A stretch of 64,000 bases of DNA from Dickeya undicola (GCF_000784735.1 NZ_JSYG01000011.1:1-64000), one strand, 5' to 3'; positions 9,382-17,310 are shown, counted from the first letter of the stretch. The notes: generated from the sequence alone by a model not told the origin. Made by a program: numbers and translations.

Positions 9382-11967
9382 TTAATCCTCTATCTCTTCA
9401 TTTAACATCCAGTTAATGCCGTTATAGAGTCTTCCTATATATCCTCTCCCTTCAATTTCAGCAGCCGAAGACCTATCATTACTCTTCAACCAATCCAATC
9501 TATTGTAAATAACCCTAGCTTTTTCTTTATTTAAACGAGCCCAATCATATACTTCATTGGTAATGATCTTCTCCATCCCCGAATCTGTTAAATAATAGCT
9601 CCTCAAATCATAAATGCTACCTGATACTGACAAATCATCTAGCGATAACTCACTCGCGTCAATATTACCTTTAATGGGGAAACACAATTCATCAGACAGA
9701 CTGAATACTGGATGATCCCACATAGCAGAGATTAACTTAACAAAAGGCTCATCTTTAGCCTCCGATACCAGCGCCCTCCCTTCTTTTGATATATTAAATA
9801 TTCCTGAAATATTTCGAGAAAGTGTCTTATCTTTCTGTATGAAGTCATAAAGGCTTCTTACAGAGGAAGAGCGAGCACTGATTGCCACATTAGTATTAAC
9901 TACATTTTTCCTGTCACGTAGAAAAGACACCAGTGCATTGATAAAGATATATTCAAATCGTTTAGCAAGATCCGATAAATGTTCATTACTGAATGCATCA
10001 CTCTTATTTTCAGAAAAATTTCTGACAAGGATATTAATCTGAGAGAACACCTTGTTGAATACAGAGCTTAACAAAGGGACTAAATTTTTATCTTTTAAGG
10101 ATTCAAATTTATTTTTATTAACCCACTCCTGAACATCTTCGAGTAATTTTCTTGACTCAGAAGCATAATCAATGAACTGTGATTCCGCATCATCTGAGTC
10201 ATTGTTATCATCCTCATCAATGGCTTTTGTCTCATTCATCGCAAAGATGGAATAAAATGGTGCCCGTTGAAATATTTCCTGATTAATCTCATTAAGCCTG
10301 GCCTCCTCGGACAAATTTCCTGTCACCGCTAACATTGACCACATCAGCAGCTCAAATGCCCGACTAAAGAAAATGTGATATCCTCGATTCAATTGTTGGC
10401 TGTAATAATCATGATGGGTATAAACCACAATCAACGTACGATTATTATCTTTGTTTTCTGCACTTTTTTTAGTTAACCGAAGTCCATGCTTGATATATTC
10501 CAACGCAGGCATACTGCGAAGTACCGGCATGTTATCAGAAAACACGGTGTCCAGAATTTTCTTGTTAAAATCATCACCACGGTCACTCGCTTTTTTTAGT
10601 TCATTTATCCGTTCAGCCTGCTGCGAGTAAAAATTCTTTTTCGCCCAATAATAGCGCTCTTTTTGTAGTAAAGGATTAAAGGCAATCAGTCTGGCTAACG
10701 AAAACTCCTCTGGCTGTTGTGCGATACGGATATACAGATAAGACTCAGCGTTAGTCAACGCCGCCCCATCCTGTTTGGCTTCCGCCCAGCCACTAAAAGT
10801 ACGCCATAGCGTTTCTTGGTTATCCTTCGATGATTTGAGCTCATGCGGCGGCAATAAGCGCACCAGTTGCGTCACTTCTCGGGCGTTGGCGGGCCGCGGC
10901 CAGTCCGCACTGCGTTCCAGCCCGTTACACAACGGATAAAAAATATCTTTAATAGCAGCGTCGTACTTGCTATAGGCTATTGACTCAGCAGATTCTTTAT
11001 CCTGAATGACCAACTGCGGCAATAACTGATCGATGGGTTGTAATGGCAAGCGGGCGTGATGAGGAAACACCTTGGTGAGATACGCATCCGATAATCGTCC
11101 CGCGTCTTGTCGCCCTTCGCCCGCATTGCTGGCTTCTTTATTTTTGACTAACTCACCTTCAAATTGCATGGTCACCAGATGGCGATAGAGTTTGTCATCA
11201 CCGCTGACCAACGGCAGCACCAACGGGCAGGACAGCAGGCAACGGATATCATCCAGCACCTCAAAGGCGTTGCTGATCTTCATATCCACATCGTCAATCG
11301 GCAGCACCAACGCGTCGCAGCCCAGCAATCTGACGCTGGCGATCAGGAACTGATGAAAATACTGTTCCAGATGGATACCGGAACGGTACTTCTGAATGCG
11401 ATCAATGCCACGTAACTCTGCCAGCTCCGAGGGCTTGACCAGCGCGCCGGACAGGTCTTTTAGACTCTGATAGAAGTCATCTTTCGGTGCTTGCGAAATA
11501 GCCTGATTGGTTAATTTATCTTCCACCGCCGCGTATACCGAGGCGATGATCACTTCAGAAAACCGCTCATTAATATTGAGTAATGTCGGATCAATCACCG
11601 GCATAAAATGCAAGTTAGGCTTCTTTTCCTGCTTGTCCTTCTTTTCCTGCTTGTCCTTCTTATCGGTTTCATGCTGCCAAATTGCTTTGGCATTATTCAG
11701 AAATACCGTTTTCCCGGCACCACGAGCCCCGCTGATAAAAACAGCGTGATGATAACTGCTCAGCTTCTGATGCGTTTCTTTGCTGTCGGGTTGACATTGT
11801 TCTTTATAGCGATGGGCATCATTCCCCATTTTTTGGAGAAGAGCGACCAGCTTTCTGTTCGCCTGCTGTTGCCAAAGCTGGTTGCTGTCTGTTGTTTCCG
11901 CAAGAAAGTCGTCCTGATATTCCGGTAAATCCAGATTAAGAATAATTTCGCCCACAGTTAGTCCCAT
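9382..11967 (-). CDS. rdrA: RdrA-like P-loop ATPase of a RADAR anti-phage system
   Basis: This 861-residue protein is predicted to be cytoplasmic. It has a Walker A motif GARGAGKT at 80-87 and a Walker B-like LVLPIDDVD at about 220-228, followed by a sensor-like LPLVSGDDK at about 251-259. That fits the KAP/AAA+-type ATPase RdrA, which forms rings that dock onto RdrB. The long C-terminal half (about 400-861) has no motif I recognise and is encoded by clearly AT-rich DNA. A Lys-rich linker around 103-116 comes from an 18-bp tandem duplication. The gene is first in a two-gene operon with rdrB. No good Shine-Dalgarno sequence precedes the ATG (TTGACTAATTATTTTAA-ATG), so the start is uncertain by a few codons. 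Confidence 0.87.
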   Translation of the reverse strand: MGLTVGEIILNLDLPEYQDDFLAETTDSNQLWQQQANRKLVALLQKMGNDAHRYKEQCQPDSKETHQKLSSYHHAVFISGARGAGKTVFLNNAKAIWQHETDKKDKQEKKDKQEKKPNLHFMPVIDPTLLNINERFSEVIIASVYAAVEDKLTNQAISQAPKDDFYQSLKDLSGALVKPSELAELRGIDRIQKYRSGIHLEQYFHQFLIASVRLLGCDALVLPIDDVDMKISNAFEVLDDIRCLLSCPLVLPLVSGDDKLYRHLVTMQFEGELVKNKEASNAGEGRQDAGRLSDAYLTKVFPHHARLPLQPIDQLLPQLVIQDKESAESIAYSKYDAAIKDIFYPLCNGLERSADWPRPANAREVTQLVRLLPPHELKSSKDNQETLWRTFSGWAEAKQDGAALTNAESYLYIRIAQQPEEFSLARLIAFNPLLQKERYYWAKKNFYSQQAERINELKKASDRGDDFNKKILDTVFSDNMPVLRSMPALEYIKHGLRLTKKSAENKDNNRTLIVVYTHHDYYSQQLNRGYHIFFSRAFELLMWSMLAVTGNLSEEARLNEINQEIFQRAPFYSIFAMNETKAIDEDDNNDSDDAESQFIDYASESRKLLEDVQEWVNKNKFESLKDKNLVPLLSSVFNKVFSQINILVRNFSENKSDAFSNEHLSDLAKRFEYIFINALVSFLRDRKNVVNTNVAISARSSSVRSLYDFIQKDKTLSRNISGIFNISKEGRALVSEAKDEPFVKLISAMWDHPVFSLSDELCFPIKGNIDASELSLDDLSVSGSIYDLRSYYLTDSGMEKIITNEVYDWARLNKEKARVIYNRLDWLKSNDRSSAAEIEGRGYIGRLYNGINWMLNEEIED
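11621..11656. repeat. 18-bp tandem duplication inside rdrA
   Basis: TTCTTTTCCTGCTTGTCC occurs twice in a row. It encodes the hexapeptide KDKQEK twice and keeps the frame of the RdrA-like gene. Confidence 0.9.
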
Positions 11968-11998
11968 TTAAAATAATTAGTCAAAAAAGTATGACGCT

Positions 11999-12032
11999 CT
12001 ATTTGTCGCTGTTACAGGAAGGAGACAAATAG
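11999..12032. promoter_or_regulatory. Inverted repeat in the rdrA upstream region
   Basis: CTATTTGTC (11999-12007) and GACAAATAG (12024-12032) are a perfect 9-bp inverted repeat with a 16-nt spacer. It begins 32 bp upstream of the rdrA start, in the only gap available for an rdrAB promoter. It could be an operator or a leader hairpin. No regulator gene is adjacent. Confidence 0.55.
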
Positions 12033-12074
12033 ATAAGCAGGATTAATGAAAATATCAAGCAGGAAAGTAAAATA

Positions 12075-12097
12075 GGCCGCTATCCCCGATAGCAGCC
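12075..12097 (-). terminator. Hairpin terminator between the GHSRG hydrolase gene and rdrA
   Basis: On the minus strand GGCTGCTATC-GGG-GATAGCGGCC forms a stem of about 9 bp (one mismatch), followed by TATTTTACTTT. It lies 30 bp after the stop of the upstream hydrolase gene, so rdrAB is probably a separate transcription unit. Confidence 0.7.
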
Positions 12098-12126
12098 TGT
12101 GGTTTGTAGATTAAACCGAAGGAAGA

Positions 12127-13176
12127 TTAAAACGCGGTCTTACCATATTGGTAGCGGTAAAAACGGCGGTACTCCGGTTTCTGCGGGTTATCCGTCGACA
12201 GTGTTTTCTGCAACGATTTGCCGCCGATAAGACCGGTAATGCCGTAGGACAGCAGGCTGGTCTGTTTGTCCAGCAGGCTGATCAGGTCGGTTTTCGCGCC
12301 AGCAGCAAGCTGGTCGAGATAGCCGTTTTCAATCTGGCTCAGCAGGCGGGCCGATTGCTCCCAGTTGGGGTCAAACGACACCAGCTGTTGCAAAAATGCA
12401 ATCGGTGCCACGCCTTTGCCCTGATACAACGCGGAGATTTCATCCTCTTTGCTGACCGGCGCAGAATGGCGGAAACCGGCCATCACCAGTTTGGCACGTT
12501 TGGCCGGACCGGCCTGTTTGCCCATCTGCTCGGTGATGAAGCGATACCAGCGCGAATCGAAGGCAAAGCTGGAACGGGCATCGTAACGCGCGCTGTACAC
12601 CAGCGTGTCGAACACTTCCCGCCCACCAAACCATTTGGTTTCCAGTTCGGCCAGGATCTGCGCGAGGGTTTTATCTTTGAGAATCGCATTAAACGCGTTG
12701 GTGTCCTTGTCGGAGTCTTGCTGCCCTTGCACCGGGTCCACCACCACCAGCCGGATGGTTTTCGCGTTGGCCCACACACCCGCCGCCTGGTTCTGCACCG
12801 CCAGATGGTACAGCTCGGCCAAAAACTCGGTTAAACCGACCGCCGCGCCGCGGCTATGCCCACCGACCACCAGTTGGTACTCTTTCAGCGTTTTCAGGTA
12901 ATCCACCAGCGGGAACAGGCTGTCCAGCGTCACCACACCGGCACGGTCGTCATAACCGTTGACCTGATCGTAGAGCACGCCCAGCGTTTCGCTCATATCC
13001 ACAAAGCTGCCGCCCCAGCTGGCGCGCTTAGCCAGCGCCTGGGTTTTGGTGAGCATGGCAGCGGTGCCGATGCCGTCAATGGCGACCACGGCGCTGAAGC
13101 CGCTGATTTCGACGTTAGCGAGAAAATCCTGTTTGGTGGTGCCGGTGCCGCAAAACCAGATTAGTACTTTTTCCAT
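12127..13176 (-). CDS. GHSRG-type serine hydrolase, lipase/DUF2235-like
   Basis: This 349-residue alpha/beta hydrolase has a nucleophile elbow GGHSRGA (Ser108), a likely acid Asp147 (VVVDPVQG) and a candidate His237 (GFRHSAP). An N-terminal FCGTGTTK segment resembles the oxyanion region of DUF2235/Tle-type phospholipases. It has no signal peptide or membrane segment. A good AAGAGG ribosome binding site precedes the ATG. I see no hrp box upstream, so HrpL control is not supported. A lipase-type gene called plcA has been reported within the Dickeya hrp region, and this may be it, but I recall that only loosely. Alternatives are an effector of another secretion system or an accessory defence gene; the terminator between it and rdrA argues against the last. 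Confidence 0.6.
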   Translation of the reverse strand: MEKVLIWFCGTGTTKQDFLANVEISGFSAVVAIDGIGTAAMLTKTQALAKRASWGGSFVDMSETLGVLYDQVNGYDDRAGVVTLDSLFPLVDYLKTLKEYQLVVGGHSRGAAVGLTEFLAELYHLAVQNQAAGVWANAKTIRLVVVDPVQGQQDSDKDTNAFNAILKDKTLAQILAELETKWFGGREVFDTLVYSARYDARSSFAFDSRWYRFITEQMGKQAGPAKRAKLVMAGFRHSAPVSKEDEISALYQGKGVAPIAFLQQLVSFDPNWEQSARLLSQIENGYLDQLAAGAKTDLISLLDKQTSLLSYGITGLIGGKSLQKTLSTDNPQKPEYRRFYRYQYGKTAF

Positions 13177-13563
13177 GTGTAACCTCTTGGTTTTAAATCG
13201 ATTAATAACAGTGATATATCCGTTATGAACTGTAACGAATGCGAAGGTCGATATGCTGTGTCAGAACAATGTGAATTCAGGTCATAACGACGGCGAACGA
13301 GGACAAACTACCGGATAACAGCCGCTAATTAACGCGATGGAGGTTGTGTGGTCGTCGAGTGAGAAAAGGGCACCGAAACGCGAGGAATCAGTAGCGCCAG
13401 AGATGAGTCATGCCAGAAAGGCGTCACACCAGAGAAAGCGGTGAGAAGCAAAACCGTATTGTTCCTGCGATAGAAAAGCCAGGTAGACCTGCGCCAGCGC
13501 AAGACAAGCGCTTATCCACGGTTTTACACTGCCGGGCGGCTACCAGGTAATCAGGAGAACCCT
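13177..13563. other. Divergent intergenic region between two hydrolase genes
   Basis: This 387-bp region must carry the promoters of both divergent hydrolase genes. I searched it for hrp boxes (GGAACC/GGTTCC paired with CCAC/GTGG) and found none. An AT-rich stretch near 13195-13235 could hold the promoter of the leftward gene. No gene or repeat was recognised. Confidence 0.6.
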
Positions 13564-14730
13564 GTGAAGACTTACTCTGGCAATGATGAATTGAATGAAA
13601 AATACCCGGCACATCCATTTGCGTTGCGCACACTCGATGGAAACACCACCCTGACCGGTCAGATCAACTATCCAGAGACGCCGACGGGCGCGTATCCGTT
13701 GGTGGTATTGGCACCTGGCAGCGGTATGCACGACCGTCACTATCTGATTGGTGATAGCGGCACTCAGGCGGACTTTGTCTTTAGCTGTCTGGCGCAGGAT
13801 TTGTTGTCTGCCGGGTTGGCAGTGCTGAGGTTTGACTGCCGCGGCGTCAAAAGCCACCTGCGCGACAAAACGCTGGATAACCCGGAGTACTTATTCAACC
13901 GCGAACTGGCTTACCGGCAGATGTTTATCGATGCCGCCGTCCGCCAGACGGTGACCCCGCAAAGCCAGTATGAAGACCTGTATACGTTGTACCAGTATGC
14001 GATTGAACTGCCGCATATTGACCGCCACAATCTGATTCTGCTCGGTCACTCCGAAGGGGCGATCAACATCGGCCGTCTGGTGGCGCATTATCCGGTCGTC
14101 GCCAAAGCGCTAATGCTGGTGTCGCCGGTTTTTTCGTCCATGAAACACGTGCTGGAATGGCAGCTCATCCACCGCACTATCACCTGGCTTAAGGCGATCC
14201 CACATACCGGCGACCGGCTCACGCTGGCGGATCTGAAAAACGGATTCGGCCACAGCCCGCTGGCTTTTTTACAGCCGATCAGCAGCCTGTTGCCCTACAA
14301 GGGATACTGGGATGAAGCAGACTTCGACAGCATGACCGCCAGGCTGCAAGCCAGTTTCGATACGCAGCGCGACATGGTTTTAAGCCACGACGATCAGGAG
14401 TCCTGGCCTGCTGAGGCACCGTTCACCCAGTCATCCTACGCCTGGTGGAAACAGTGGTATCAGAATGTTCAACCGGAAATTGAACATCTGGCACAGTGTC
14501 AAAGCCGGGTAGTCTGCTATTTCGGCATGATGGATACCCAAGTCAACGCCGCCGCCGAAGCGGCGTGGTTTGAGGGTGTAAAACACCGCTTTGCGCATAT
14601 CGATGTTACCCTGCTGCCGGATGTCGGGCATACCCTCGGCCTGCATGGCCTACTGGGGCCGATGACGGAATCATGCGCCGACCTGCTGGTACGGACGGCG
14701 AACGATATCGTGACGGGGCGTTCAGTTTAG
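13564..14730 (+). CDS. Alpha/beta hydrolase, S9/dienelactone-hydrolase-like
   Basis: This 388-residue serine hydrolase has a nucleophile elbow GHSEG at 161-165 (Ser163), a likely acid Asp324 (GMMDTQV) and a His356 (VGHTLGL), with a conserved-type LRFDCRG segment near 88-94. The spacing is that of a complete catalytic triad. The start is GTG at 13564, supported by AGGAG upstream (TCAGGAGAACCCT-GTG). It has no signal peptide. The gene converges on hrpE and overlaps its 3' end by 9 bp, so it lies at the exact right edge of the interruption in the hrp cluster. Substrate is unknown; an esterase or peptidase role is possible. It is the only plus-strand gene left of hrpJ. Confidence 0.7.
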   Translation: MKTYSGNDELNEKYPAHPFALRTLDGNTTLTGQINYPETPTGAYPLVVLAPGSGMHDRHYLIGDSGTQADFVFSCLAQDLLSAGLAVLRFDCRGVKSHLRDKTLDNPEYLFNRELAYRQMFIDAAVRQTVTPQSQYEDLYTLYQYAIELPHIDRHNLILLGHSEGAINIGRLVAHYPVVAKALMLVSPVFSSMKHVLEWQLIHRTITWLKAIPHTGDRLTLADLKNGFGHSPLAFLQPISSLLPYKGYWDEADFDSMTARLQASFDTQRDMVLSHDDQESWPAEAPFTQSSYAWWKQWYQNVQPEIEHLAQCQSRVVCYFGMMDTQVNAAAEAAWFEGVKHRFAHIDVTLLPDVGHTLGLHGLLGPMTESCADLLVRTANDIVTGRSV

Positions 14731-15324
14731 CGACAGCACTTCCGCCTTCGGCAACAACTGCTCGACAGCCTGTTGCCAGCTCAAGGTCATGACACCCTGC
14801 GCGGTGATCAGTTTTAACTTATCCTGTGCCAATGCATCGTCATGACACAGTTTCCAGCCCAGATGGCTGTGTTGGTTCAGCCAGTCGGCAACATCGTCCC
14901 GACAGTCGGGATGGCAATACAAGGTGCCGCGCCCTTCTCCGCCCTGTGTACGTAACAATTGACGCAACAGTGCCGGGTAACGGTCGGCGTCGGGTACAGC
15001 TTTGAGAATGTGGGTCATCGCATCACTCAGCAACTGGCCGCATCGCGACACCAGCCAGTTTTCCATCTGTTCGCGCTCCTGCTGCCAGCCGCGCAGTATC
15101 TCATCCGCCTGCTGCCAAAATTGCTGTTCCGCCCGACCGGTAGCAATAGCGATTTCCTCGTGCGCCTGCTGGCGTGCCTCATCCAGCAGTGCATCCGCTT
15201 GTTGCCGGGCTTCTGCCATCACGGCCAACCCGCGCTGATGCTGCTGCAATTGTTCAACACGAATGAGTTCCGCTTCCTGCACATCCGTGCCCGCCACCAG
15301 TTTTAAACACCGTCTGGTCAACAT
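14722..15324 (-). CDS. hrpE: HrpE / SctL, stator protein of the T3SS ATPase
   Basis: HrpE (SctL, HrcL/YscL type) controls and tethers the ATPase HrcN at the cytoplasmic sorting platform. The 200-residue protein has a long Gln/Glu/Ala-rich coiled coil (about 20-110) and a V/F-ATPase subunit E-like C-terminal domain. The start at 15324 (MLTRRCLKLVAG) is chosen over the open frame to 15357 because GGGAGGGAG lies at ideal distance. It is last in the hrpA-hrpE operon. In many Hrp1 clusters hrpF follows directly; here about 8 kb intervenes. Confidence 0.92.
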   Translation of the reverse strand: MLTRRCLKLVAGTDVQEAELIRVEQLQQHQRGLAVMAEARQQADALLDEARQQAHEEIAIATGRAEQQFWQQADEILRGWQQEREQMENWLVSRCGQLLSDAMTHILKAVPDADRYPALLRQLLRTQGGEGRGTLYCHPDCRDDVADWLNQHSHLGWKLCHDDALAQDKLKLITAQGVMTLSWQQAVEQLLPKAEVLSLN

Positions 15325-15398
15325 ATTCTCCCTCCCTGATACCGATGATACCAACAAGTAATAATCTACTTTAAATATAGTTTACAGAGTAAATCATT

Positions 15399-15992
15399 TT
15401 ACAATAAGACAACTTCCTGCGCCGCCGAGCGGGTATCCGCCGCTTTCCAGATAATGGCGTCACACAGACTGGCGATACGGCTGGCGGGTAGCGCTTCACT
15501 CAGCGGCTGACCGGCACTATCACGCCAGTCGCGTGGGTACAGTAATTGCAAGCGTGACCAACAGGCAGGTGGGAAACGACAACGCAGCACAACCAGTGCA
15601 TCACGCTCCCGCTGCCGGTCAAACGCCAGCGAGGGCGGCAGCCACAAGCCAGGGCGCAGCGCTTTTGCCAGTCGCCGACACCAGACGGCGAGCGCTTCCG
15701 GCTGCTCGCCCGCGGTTTCACGGCATACCGCCGCCATCAGCAGCAGCACCTGACGCCGTTGCGCCACATCCAGTTGCCCGAGTTGCAGCAATGTCACCTC
15801 GGGCGCGGGGGGGAATGCCTCGCCCACCCCGAGATAACGTCGCATCGCGGTATGGTGTACCGGTGCCAGCGCCATTTGCTCTTCGCTGAAAACCGACTCG
15901 TCCCACCAACTGGGGTCCGCCTGCCGCAGGCAGTCATAGCACCACCATCGGCTCCAGCGCAGGGCGTCGTTGTCATCGGCCACGCTTATCAT
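15399..15992 (-). CDS. hrpD: HrpD / SctK-like sorting-platform accessory protein
   Basis: HrpD lies between hrcJ and hrpE, as in all Erwinia-type hrp clusters. It is probably the SctK-type accessory of the cytoplasmic sorting platform. The 197-residue form starting at 15992 (MISVADDNDALRWSRWW) is preferred, because this ATG lies two bases after the hrcJ stop with a GGGG-containing leader; the longer frame begins inside hrcJ. The protein is soluble and Trp/Arg rich, with no catalytic motif seen. Function is inferred from position and family; direct evidence for HrpD is thin. Confidence 0.85.
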   Translation of the reverse strand: MISVADDNDALRWSRWWCYDCLRQADPSWWDESVFSEEQMALAPVHHTAMRRYLGVGEAFPPAPEVTLLQLGQLDVAQRRQVLLLMAAVCRETAGEQPEALAVWCRRLAKALRPGLWLPPSLAFDRQRERDALVVLRCRFPPACWSRLQLLYPRDWRDSAGQPLSEALPASRIASLCDAIIWKAADTRSAAQEVVLL

Positions 15993-15994
15993 GC

Positions 15995-16780
15995 TCAAGC
16001 CCCTGCGCCCGGTTGCGTCTGTTTCCGGCGCGCCTGCTGTTGATCCCACCAGGGCTTACCAAAACGCCACCCCAGCACACCAGCCAGCGCCAACGCCAGC
16101 AACCCGGCCAACCACTGCAACTGTGTCATGGCTTGCGGTGTCAACTGGAACGGCCCCAGCGATACGGTTGGAATATGATCTTTGTACGGTTCTGCCGGTA
16201 CAAACACGATAGCCAGATCTTTCTCGCTCTTGCCAGCCAGCCCCGGAATGCTGCTGGCGACCATACGACGGATACGTGGCTCGATGCTGTCCGGCTCCAG
16301 CTCCGGCCGGTATTTGATGAATACCGCAGCAGACGCTGGCTGAATGGGTTCCCCCGGTGCAATACGCTCAGGCAACACAACATGAACCCGTGCCACCAGC
16401 ACACCATCAATTTGTGTGAGTGTGGATTCCACTTCCTGAGACAAGGCATAAATATAACGAGCGCGCTCTTCCAACGGCGTTGAGATCACACCGGTTTTCT
16501 GAAACACCTGACCCAGATTGGTACGGGCCTGACGGGGCAATCCCGCGGCGTTGAGAATATTGACCGCTCGTTCCATATCTTTGACATCAATCAGAATACT
16601 GACGCCGGCTTTCTCCGTGCGCTTTTCCGCCCCGATGTGATATCCCCCCAGTGCGGCGATCACTTCGTTGGCATCGTTTTCGGAAAGACCGCGATGGAGT
16701 TCCACGCGATCACCACAGCCAGCGATCAGCAACACCAGCAGCAGGGTCAGGAATCGGTGCAGGACGGATTTACTCATCAT
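15995..16780 (-). CDS. hrcJ: HrcJ, T3SS inner-membrane ring lipoprotein (SctJ)
   Basis: HrcJ is the YscJ/PrgK-family lipoprotein forming the periplasmic inner-membrane ring. It has a signal peptide with lipobox LIAGC (Cys22), two periplasmic ring-building domains (about 23-190), the conserved segment RARYIYALSQEVESTLTQID, a C-terminal membrane helix (about 222-242) and a short positively charged tail. The length of 261 residues is normal. It precedes hrpD with a 2-bp gap and belongs to the operon that starts at hrpA, though a terminator lies between hrpA and hrpB. Confidence 0.96.
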   Translation of the reverse strand: MMSKSVLHRFLTLLLVLLIAGCGDRVELHRGLSENDANEVIAALGGYHIGAEKRTEKAGVSILIDVKDMERAVNILNAAGLPRQARTNLGQVFQKTGVISTPLEERARYIYALSQEVESTLTQIDGVLVARVHVVLPERIAPGEPIQPASAAVFIKYRPELEPDSIEPRIRRMVASSIPGLAGKSEKDLAIVFVPAEPYKDHIPTVSLGPFQLTPQAMTQLQWLAGLLALALAGVLGWRFGKPWWDQQQARRKQTQPGAGA

Positions 16781-16883
16781 GGTGCCATTATTGTGAGTTG
16801 TTCATGATTTAACCGGTCATGATGTGAGCCATCACGATGGCGTTAACTCATCACGATCGTGTTGATGACAGGTTTGATCCTGA

Positions 16884-17249
16884 CTATTGCAGGTTGGTCA
16901 GTTTCTCCAGGCTCTGGACACTCTTCGCCACCACTTTGGCATTGAGCAAACTTTCCAGATAAAACGAGGACAACGTTCGGGTGGCATCCATCACATCCTT
17001 CGGGTTATTGCTGTTGATGCTTTTGCCTACCTGACGTTCTGCCTTCTGCAACAGGTTTTCCAGGTTATCGGATTTCTCCGCCAGTGCGCCCAACCAGGCT
17101 TTGTTGTCGGCGGTCGGCGTTGCCGGTGCAACAGGCTCCATAGCCGCACTAAACCAGGCCACATCCGATTGCGCAGGGATATCAACACTACGCGGTTCAC
17201 CGTCGCTGATCAGTCCCTGAAGCTCATTGACGCGGGTGACTTTCATCAT
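16884..17249 (-). CDS. hrpB: HrpB, T3SS inner rod protein (SctI)
   Basis: HrpB is the Hrp1 inner-rod/early substrate protein. The 121-residue product is mostly helical, with the C-terminal pattern LSSFYLESLLNAKVVAKSVQSLEKLTNLQ-like amphipathic repeats expected to polymerise at the base of the pilus. It lies between hrpA and hrcJ, as in other Erwinia-type clusters. It starts MMKV; the second Met is an equal alternative. Not to be confused with the AraC-type HrpB regulator of Ralstonia. Confidence 0.9.
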   Translation of the reverse strand: MMKVTRVNELQGLISDGEPRSVDIPAQSDVAWFSAAMEPVAPATPTADNKAWLGALAEKSDNLENLLQKAERQVGKSINSNNPKDVMDATRTLSSFYLESLLNAKVVAKSVQSLEKLTNLQ

Positions 17250-17283
17250 GAATCCGTTCCTCTTTGATGGATGTTAATGTGAC

Positions 17284-17310
17284 AAAAAACCGGGGGAACT
17301 TCCCCCCGGT
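17284..17310 (-). terminator. Strong hairpin with T-tract between hrpA and hrpB
   Basis: On the minus strand ACCGGGGG-GAAGTT-CCCCCGGT is followed by TTTTT, 20 bp after the hrpA stop. It has full intrinsic-terminator form inside the operon, so it probably acts as a partial terminator that keeps hrpA mRNA more abundant than hrpB-E mRNA. Confidence 0.88.

Noticed and set aside
12148-12834. Open frame of 228 codons on the plus strand opposite the GHSRG hydrolase gene
   Set aside because: It is a shadow of a GC-rich gene on the other strand; composition is His/Arg/Gln biased, and it has no ribosome binding site or family resemblance.
12127-13176. Third component of the RADAR operon
   Set aside because: A hairpin terminator separates it from rdrA. 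Known RADAR accessory genes that I recall are small membrane proteins or unrelated in sequence. It was left as an independent gene.
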